Shown in pieces: positions 13,313 through 19,426 of a stretch of DNA of 19,426 nucleotides. The translations under genes and the position numbers were made by a program. Below the pieces are notes generated by a model. That model did no database searches. It was not told the origin of the DNA and worked only from the letters and a program-made list of their open reading frames with translations. The stretch spans positions 1 through 19,426 of the forward strand of contig CAKQKA010000022.1 in NCBI GenBank assembly GCA_934247855.1, written 5' to 3'. This stretch comes from an uncultured Clostridia bacterium. Lineage in GTDB: Bacteria > Bacillota > Clostridia > Christensenellales > Borkfalkiaceae. Each line of letters starts with the position of its first letter. Within the stretch, counting starts at the first letter, position 1.

Positions 13313-13363
13313 AACGAAAAAGTCGGATTTTTGTGCGGCTTGCCTTGCGTGAGCAGAAAGTAA
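13259..13363 (+). CDS. Possible 34-residue leader peptide spanning the terminator
   Basis: This frame starts at ATG 13259 with GAGGT (13246-13250) 8 nt upstream. It encodes a peptide beginning MKTVNERRES, with FF pairs in the middle and the end GLPCVSRK. It runs straight through the terminator hairpin (13276-13312). Its TAA (13361-13363) overlaps the AAAGGAG ribosome binding site of the giant gene. A ribosome translating it would both prevent hairpin formation and end where the next gene's initiation starts. Length alone does not prove coding; the ribosome binding site and stop position are the support. Confidence 0.4.
   Translation: MKTVNERRESCFFLRAFFNEKVGFLCGLPCVSRK
13276..13312 (+). terminator. 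Terminator hairpin in the giant-gene leader
   Basis: GCGAAG (13276-13281) pairs with CTTCGC (13298-13303). The stem extends inward through A/G-T pairs to a TTGT-type loop, and a run of seven T ends at 13312. It lies 64 nt before the giant gene's ATG, an arrangement typical of attenuation. Confidence 0.7.
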
Positions 13364-13376
13364 AGGAGAATGATTT

Positions 13377-16300
13377 ATGCAAAAAAAGAGAATTATTATC
13401 GTTATAATTCTGGCGATAATCGCAACGCTTGCTGCCGTGGGCGTTACGATAGGCGCTTGTCGTGCGAAAAAGGGCGGCGACGTTACGATAACGTTTAACG
13501 TAAACGGCGGAAAAGAAATATCTGCCGCTACCGTTAAAAAAGGCGAAAAATATATTCTTCCGACCGCGGAAAAGGACGGGCTTGTTTTTGCCGCCTGGTA
13601 TTACGACGATAAGTTCGCAAACGTTTGCCCTAAAGAGATAACCGCGGAAAAGGACGAGAAACTTTATGCGCGCTATTATGCCGTTATGACTTTTGATGTA
13701 AACGGCGGCACCGATATTGCGGAGCGAAAGTATTACGAGGGCGATACTATAGGCGAATTGCCCATAAGTTACAAAAGCGGTTTTTCTTTTTACGGTTGGT
13801 TTTACGACGCGGAGTTTGGTAAAAAAGTCGATAAAAACGATCTTATAACACGCGCGACCACCGTTTATGCGAAATTTGCCGAACTTGCCGACACGATCAG
13901 AAAGGTTGCCGGCGTAAAGGGCGTTTCCGATGTGCCCGAGTTTGAAATCAGCACGGACGATCTTGTTTTGCATAACGAAAACATATCGGACTACATATCG
14001 CTTGTTTCCGCTAACGGCGAAGAGCTTTCGCTTATTTGCCGTCCGTCGGGCAGCGGTCGATATATTGCCGAACCGAACAAAAAACTTGAAGAGGGCATGA
14101 CCTATACGGCAAAAGCCTTGTCTTCGCTTGTAAAATTCGTTACGGTAGACGGCAACGATACCGACGTTGCCGACGAGGTAACGCTGACCACGTATAAAGA
14201 ACAAAAAGAGATAATCGAGAAAAAACCGACCGTGCACATAACGTCCGATAACCTTGCGCGCTTTGAAGAAAACGTCAACGTTTATATGGACAAAGGCTTG
14301 GAAAAGGACGTAAACAGAATTACGCTGAGGACGGACAAGGAAATTGCCGCCGGCACGATTCTGACGATCGGCGAGAATGTCGAAGAGCAGGACGACGATT
14401 ACATTTGCAAGGTGATTTCCGTAAAGAAAGAACGGATGCAGTACGTCGTCGGGCAGGAGATTTTAGAGGATGATTTCGTGGTGGCGGAGGTTGTTTCGCC
14501 CGACGTTGATGATATATATTACGATATAGACATTTACGGCGAGCGGCAAGCCGAACTCGAGGGGGTTGTCAGCCTTTCGGCGGAAACCGTTGCCGAAAAC
14601 GTTGCGAAGAACGACGGCGTGGTTATGCTTAAACGAGCAGTCCGTAATGCGGTCGCTCAATCGCCGACCGTTACGGAATACGCAAAATCGCTCCCCACAG
14701 AGGCGGAAAGAACCGCGCTCATGGCGGCTATAGGCAGCTTTGATTTCAAATATCCAACGGTAAGAATAGATATCAGCGGCACAGTGCTTTCTTTTGAAAT
14801 AGCGCTCGGCGGCGAAATTCAGATAAAAAACATTAAAATCGCCGTTTCGGTTACCATAAAAAACCGCACGCAGGTAGATTATCGTTACACCATTTGTAAA
14901 TCGAAGCTGGTTACGTTAAACCCGCTTTTGTGGTTTTATACCGACGTTAAAGTGGAGCTTAGCAACGACTTTTCTTTATCGCTTGCGGCGACCGTGGAGT
15001 TTGCCGATTCAGACGACGATATTCACGGAATTATCGATATAACGGACGAAGTCGAATATATAATGGATATCTCCAAAGACGGGCAGAATAAGTTTGCCGA
15101 GGCAATCTCGGGCAGCCCGCTCTGGGACGACGAAAGCGATCTCGAATATGCCGACATTTTCAGCATACCTTTGGGGCAGATACCTTTGCCCGTGCCCGTA
15201 GTTTCGCTTATGCTCGAGTTCAACGTTGTGGGTTCGTTGGGTGCGCGTGCGGGGTTGTATGTGGAATTCGCTCACCATTACGTGGAAACAACCACGCTTG
15301 CGAACGGCTCTTCGCCCGCTGGCGAGAACGGCAAGCCCGTTATGTATAAAGAATTTATGTTCACAAGGGCGACCACCGCGAACGAAATCGATATTTCCAT
15401 AACCCTGAAAGGTCAGGTAGGGTTCAGGTGCGGGCTCGAAGCGAGGTTGTCGCTTTCCGTGCTCAAACTCAACAGCGTTGCATCGGTTTACGTTTCTTTC
15501 AGGTTTGGACCGTATATCGAACTCAGCGGACTTGTCAGTTTTAAATATTCTTACGACGTCATAACCAAGGAATCCGAAAAACAGCTTTTAGGCGGTATGT
15601 ATCTCGAGGTCGGGTTGTTCGTCAACGCGAAATTAGGTGCGAAGTTCCTTGTTTACGACATAAATACCGATATTTTCGATAAGAAGATAGCCCTTTACGG
15701 CGTGGGCGACAGGCTTATTCCGCTCGGATTTACCGAAAAATCCAACTCGCCCGAAAATCCGTACGTTATCGTTTCTCGCTACGGCGGCGTGCGTATGAAT
15801 TCGGTGCAGATGAAATATCTCGATATAGTTACGGGCGAGGAGGTCGTAGACAACGCGTTAAGGAACAGGTACGGCGCGCAGTTATGGTACGAATTCGAGT
15901 TCGTGGACGTACCCGATTATCAGACGAAAGGTTATGAGGACTACGTAACGCTTAAAGACGGCGGCACAACGCTTATAAGCAAAAATTATCCGTATAAAAC
16001 GCTTAATTTCGTGGTTAAAGCAAAACTGCTTCAGCGGCACGGCGTTTACGCGAGCGGAATCGAACGTATTTTCTACGTTGAATTCCGCAATCCCGACGGT
16101 AGAGATTACGCAACTCAATACAGCGAATTTATCAACGATTATTACGTAGGCGGCGGTTCGAGACACTCGGAAGTATTGGCAAGACTTGCGTTTAAAGAAG
16201 GGGAACAAGTCACTCCTCCCGATTTTACGGCGGAAACGTTGCCGATTCGTCAAGGATATTATCTTGACATGAATGACCTTTGGGAAAAATATTATCCGTT

Positions 16301-19300
16301 TTTAGGCAACCGGGTAGACGACGAGTTCGACGGAACATTCCCCGTGGTAACGTACGAAAACGCAAATATGATCTTCAAGGGCTACATGATCGTAAACACT
16401 TGCTACTACAGACTCAAATGGAAGCAGCGGTCGTATACGGCTAAATTCTATTACCCGGAATATTCGGCTGCCGATACGGTAAAGGAAAACAAGCTGCTTA
16501 AGGAAACGCAGATGATATATGTTCCGTCGCTCTCGTATTTCGTGCTTTTAACGGATAAAATAACCGCGCCCGAGATTTACGGAAAGAAATACAGCGCGTT
16601 CGTCAGCTCCTGCGGACTTCGGTTCGTAGCCGATTACTATCTTGTTTCGTCCGACGCGGACGCGTTCAAGAATTTCGACATAGCGGACGGATATTACCCC
16701 GTAATTCATGTGAATACGGAATCCGATTTGTTCCTTGAAGATTTTGAGGCGATACTCGGCGGTGCGGAGTTTGTTGCAAAGTACGACGACCAAAACGTGT
16801 ATACCGAAACTTACGTTCTGGAAACAGGCACGGTCAAACGCGTTAAAGCGGAATACAAACCCTTCGATTACCCGAACGGCTCTATTCGCCCGATACCGCC
16901 GCAGGAATTTGCAATCGGCTCGGAATTTACCGCCAACGGTAAAACTTATATTATAAAAGGCTATCGGGATATCAACCCCGCGGACGAAAACAACTGCCGT
17001 TATTATACGGTGGACGACATGCCCGACGTTACCAAGAACAGGATTTATTATTTGCTGTTTGATCGCAAAGGGTATGACGAGTTGCCCGTTTATTACGTCA
17101 ACATAGTGGCGAACGGAACGTCAATCGGTTCGTACGGCGTTAAATCTGGCGAAGAAGTCAACCTCGCCTTGCTTAAAATCAATTATTCGGACGAAAGGGT
17201 AATAAGCAGGCTGACGGGGTATGCGCAATCGGAAATAAGCCAAACGATTGATAGCTACTCGGTGGAATGGGATGAAACCGCAATTCCGACCGACGGAATG
17301 CCCGAGCACGATATCGTGGTAAACCTCACCGCGGAGTATACGTTTAAGGAGTTGCGCGCGGAATTTGTTTTGACCGACGCGCTTCAGAGTTTTGCGGGAC
17401 CGGTATCTACCGAAGTGTTGGAAGACGGCAATATAGCGCATGTGGAAAAGGGCAGAACGTGGGTGAAAGATACGACCGACGAATCGGCGTTTTATCCGCT
17501 GCCGAAACTTAACGATTATTTTAACAGTGCAAACAGAAAATATTACTCTTTCTACGGCTGGCAAGACGCCAACGGCGACGAGATGCCATACGGCATCCGC
17601 ATTGCGTTCGTAAAGAACGAGAGATATATTCCCGTATTTGCCGAAAAGACAATGCCTGCCACTCTTGCGTTCGTCAGCGTGGGAGATTACGGTTACGAAT
17701 ATTACTACAAGATAGTCGAGGGCGATTATTTCGGAAAAACGCTCGCAAAGGTTATTGCAGATGAAAAGATTGCCGCGCCCGATCGCGGCGACGTTGAAGG
17801 TCGCTATGAATACGAGTTTATCGGTTGGGGCGTAAACGCCGACGAGTACGTTATCGGAACGGAAAAAGAGTCCGACGGCAACGTAAAAACGTATGTTGTT
17901 TTCAAAGCCGAGTTTAAACAAAGTAACAAACGTTACGTTACCGTGTTCGACGCGCTCGGCGGCAAATTCGCAAACGGCGCAAAAACGCTTGAAGTAGACG
18001 GACGTTACGGCGACAAATTAGATATCGTTGCCGAAGATTACGCAGACGAAAAAGGTAAATTCACCTTTGTTTGCTGGACTACCGTGCCGTATTCGCTCGC
18101 ACACAGGGCGGATAAAGACGACCTTGTGGCGGGCATGCACGAAACGTATTACGCCTATTATTCGCTTGAGCCTGCGACTATAACGCTTACGTTCAAAGGT
18201 CGCGTCGAGGGCGTAACCGACGGAAGCGGAGTCGTCTATTTCGACGGCGACAAGACCAAAACCGAGCTGAAAGTAAGCGATTTGTACGGCAGAGGTTACT
18301 ATCTTACCGCAAATAGGTTTACGGTAGACAGCGTATCGAAAACTTTCGTGCCCGACTACCTTAAATGGACTGCCGACGGCGAAGAACAAAGAAGCGCATT
18401 CTACAACGACGGTTATATGGCGTATATTCCGTTCGACCGTGACGCTACGGTAGAAATCGTGTTCAAAGCGGGTACGGACAGAATCGTAAATATCGCGTTC
18501 GTGTCCGACGGCGAGTGTTACGAGCTTGACGGCACTTTGATAGAAGGCATTATCTGTAACGGATTTATGAGCGGTTTCAGACACGTTGCCAACTATTACG
18601 AAGCGTACGGCTCGAAGATGCTTGCTCCGAACGTAGATTATTACAGCGAAAACTATTATCGCTTCGATCGTTGGGAAAGCAAACCCGCGGACGGAAGCGT
18701 GCCCGTATCCGTCAGGGCGGGTGAGGAAATAGTCTTTACCGATGACATTGTTTTCTATGGCGTATACGTTCACGACACCACGGAAAAAGTACAGCTTACT
18801 TTCCGAGCCGATACTTATAATTCAGCTGCGATAAGCGGCGAAGATCTTGCCGGATTAACGATTTTTGCCGACGGCAGCGTAGAAATAATCGATTACGGCA
18901 CGGCGGGAGAGAAGGTGACTTTCGATAAAACTCCCTCTTGCAAAGGCATGCGATTCGTCGGTTGGACTGCCGACGGTAAAGAAGTGATTACGGCAAGCGA
19001 ACTTAAAGAAACGACATATTCGACAAAGATTAAGTATTATGCGGTTTATGAGCGCGCGGGAGATGTTTTTGAGGTAACGCTCAACGCCGGAGACGGCAAG
19101 TTTACCGGCGGCGAAACGGAAAAAACGTTTAATAATATTCCGTTCGGACGGCTCGCCGATAAACTCGAAAAACCGCTTGCTGATGCGACGGATCTTGTTT
19201 TCAGCCATTACGAGGATGAGGACGGATACCCGATCGTCGCTATCGAGCGGAATATAAAACTTTACGCAAAATACGCAAAACCCGTTTCAACGTTCAAGGA

Positions 19301-19426
19301 TTTACAAAACATAAATCTTGCGCCCGAACAAAACTATGTCCTGACAAATGACATAATCGAGGGCGGCGCGATCTTCGACTACGACAATCTCGTGGACTGG
19401 ACCGCGCTCGGAGCGGACGCACAAAG
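13377..19426 (+). CDS. Giant exported protein with InlB-type (Flg_new) repeats, 3' end beyond window
   Basis: The frame is open for 2016 codons to the window edge. AAAGGAG (13362-13368) lies 8 nt before the ATG. The N-terminus (MQKKRIIIVIILAIIATLAA) is a signal or anchor segment; IGAC with Cys28 could be a lipobox. Two clear InlB B-repeat-like modules follow (residues ~36-101 and ~104-166: TFNVNGG...FAAWYYD and TFDVNGG...FYGWFYD). A long beta-rich region of unknown type covers ~170-1370. Further W-centred modules follow around 1375-1425, 1441-1513, 1520-1598, 1805-1892 and 1899-1968 (FYGWQD, FIGWGV, FVCWTT, FVGWTADG). At ~1973 a GLUG-like segment begins (FKDLQNINL, YVLTNDI, DWTALG). Such repeat proteins are usually surface adhesins or matrix-binding proteins. 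No C-terminal anchor can be seen because the gene is cut. Confidence 0.93.
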   Translation, partial: MQKKRIIIVIILAIIATLAAVGVTIGACRAKKGGDVTITFNVNGGKEISAATVKKGEKYILPTAEKDGLVFAAWYYDDKFANVCPKEITAEKDEKLYARYYAVMTFDVNGGTDIAERKYYEGDTIGELPISYKSGFSFYGWFYDAEFGKKVDKNDLITRATTVYAKFAELADTIRKVAGVKGVSDVPEFEISTDDLVLHNENISDYISLVSANGEELSLICRPSGSGRYIAEPNKKLEEGMTYTAKALSSLVKFVTVDGNDTDVADEVTLTTYKEQKEIIEKKPTVHITSDNLARFEENVNVYMDKGLEKDVNRITLRTDKEIAAGTILTIGENVEEQDDDYICKVISVKKERMQYVVGQEILEDDFVVAEVVSPDVDDIYYDIDIYGERQAELEGVVSLSAETVAENVAKNDGVVMLKRAVRNAVAQSPTVTEYAKSLPTEAERTALMAAIGSFDFKYPTVRIDISGTVLSFEIALGGEIQIKNIKIAVSVTIKNRTQVDYRYTICKSKLVTLNPLLWFYTDVKVELSNDFSLSLAATVEFADSDDDIHGIIDITDEVEYIMDISKDGQNKFAEAISGSPLWDDESDLEYADIFSIPLGQIPLPVPVVSLMLEFNVVGSLGARAGLYVEFAHHYVETTTLANGSSPAGENGKPVMYKEFMFTRATTANEIDISITLKGQVGFRCGLEARLSLSVLKLNSVASVYVSFRFGPYIELSGLVSFKYSYDVITKESEKQLLGGMYLEVGLFVNAKLGAKFLVYDINTDIFDKKIALYGVGDRLIPLGFTEKSNSPENPYVIVSRYGGVRMNSVQMKYLDIVTGEEVVDNALRNRYGAQLWYEFEFVDVPDYQTKGYEDYVTLKDGGTTLISKNYPYKTLNFVVKAKLLQRHGVYASGIERIFYVEFRNPDGRDYATQYSEFINDYYVGGGSRHSEVLARLAFKEGEQVTPPDFTAETLPIRQGYYLDMNDLWEKYYPFLGNRVDDEFDGTFPVVTYENANMIFKGYMIVNTCYYRLKWKQRSYTAKFYYPEYSAADTVKENKLLKETQMIYVPSLSYFVLLTDKITAPEIYGKKYSAFVSSCGLRFVADYYLVSSDADAFKNFDIADGYYPVIHVNTESDLFLEDFEAILGGAEFVAKYDDQNVYTETYVLETGTVKRVKAEYKPFDYPNGSIRPIPPQEFAIGSEFTANGKTYIIKGYRDINPADENNCRYYTVDDMPDVTKNRIYYLLFDRKGYDELPVYYVNIVANGTSIGSYGVKSGEEVNLALLKINYSDERVISRLTGYAQSEISQTIDSYSVEWDETAIPTDGMPEHDIVVNLTAEYTFKELRAEFVLTDALQSFAGPVSTEVLEDGNIAHVEKGRTWVKDTTDESAFYPLPKLNDYFNSANRKYYSFYGWQDANGDEMPYGIRIAFVKNERYIPVFAEKTMPATLAFVSVGDYGYEYYYKIVEGDYFGKTLAKVIADEKIAAPDRGDVEGRYEYEFIGWGVNADEYVIGTEKESDGNVKTYVVFKAEFKQSNKRYVTVFDALGGKFANGAKTLEVDGRYGDKLDIVAEDYADEKGKFTFVCWTTVPYSLAHRADKDDLVAGMHETYYAYYSLEPATITLTFKGRVEGVTDGSGVVYFDGDKTKTELKVSDLYGRGYYLTANRFTVDSVSKTFVPDYLKWTADGEEQRSAFYNDGYMAYIPFDRDATVEIVFKAGTDRIVNIAFVSDGECYELDGTLIEGIICNGFMSGFRHVANYYEAYGSKMLAPNVDYYSENYYRFDRWESKPADGSVPVSVRAGEEIVFTDDIVFYGVYVHDTTEKVQLTFRADTYNSAAISGEDLAGLTIFADGSVEIIDYGTAGEKVTFDKTPSCKGMRFVGWTADGKEVITASELKETTYSTKIKYYAVYERAGDVFEVTLNAGDGKFTGGETEKTFNNIPFGRLADKLEKPLADATDLVFSHYEDEDGYPIVAIERNIKLYAKYAKPVSTFKDLQNINLAPEQNYVLTNDIIEGGAIFDYDNLVDWTALGADAQ

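Noticed and set aside
13311..14237. 308-codon minus-strand frame and other minus-strand frames up to 19208
   Set aside because: All lie opposite the giant plus-strand gene, which has a ribosome binding site, signal segment and recognisable repeats. The minus frames have none of these.

Overview
The window looks like a gut-type, low-to-mid GC Gram-positive (Clostridia / Bacillota) chromosome segment. Supporting this are AGGAGG-type ribosome binding sites, strong TTGNNN-17-TATAAT promoters, intrinsic terminators, a feoA-feoA-feoB operon with the small Cys-rich FeoB partner, lipoproteins, a SpoIIQ-like M23 protein and a giant InlB-type repeat surface protein. The genus cannot be named from sequence alone; an uncultured Christensenellales-like lineage would fit, but this is inference.

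Layout. Positions 1-940 hold a DUF559 (Vsr-like) endonuclease gene lying between two copies of a hairpin-rich dispersed repeat; the right copy ends in three tandem 79-nt units. A MATE exporter follows on the minus strand (1082-2446). The plus strand then carries a one-TM protein of unknown function (2728-3318), a membrane-anchored M23/LytM protein resembling SpoIIQ (3475-4188), a lipoprotein with an intact M1-type zinc peptidase site (4256-5635), an FmdB-type zinc ribbon protein (5736-5933) and a solitary SecB-like chaperone (6216-6635) behind a full-consensus promoter. The iron operon feoA-feoA-feoB-Cys-rich protein (7002-10140) follows, with a set of related palindromes matching a DtxR/IdeR-type operator pattern around its promoter and one inside the operon.

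Positions 10204-10900 have no gene. They hold two copies of an ~85-nt structured element with compensatory base changes, then a gene-less copy of the DUF559-associated repeat. Next are an MsmK/UgpC-type sugar ABC ATPase (10940-12307), a small lipoprotein whose C-terminus was rewritten by a 22-bp tandem duplication (12506-13018), and a giant repeat-rich exported protein (13377 to beyond the window end). The giant gene has a long leader with its own promoter, a terminator hairpin and a possible leader peptide ORF that reads through the terminator and stops inside the ribosome binding site.

The feo genes work together as an Fe(II) uptake unit. Several other genes are cell-envelope or export functions (MATE, M23, M1 lipoprotein, SecB, giant adhesin-like protein), each mostly with its own promoter and terminator. 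The best candidates for something undescribed are the leader/attenuator of the giant gene, the paired structured element after the feo operon, and the DUF559-repeat element.
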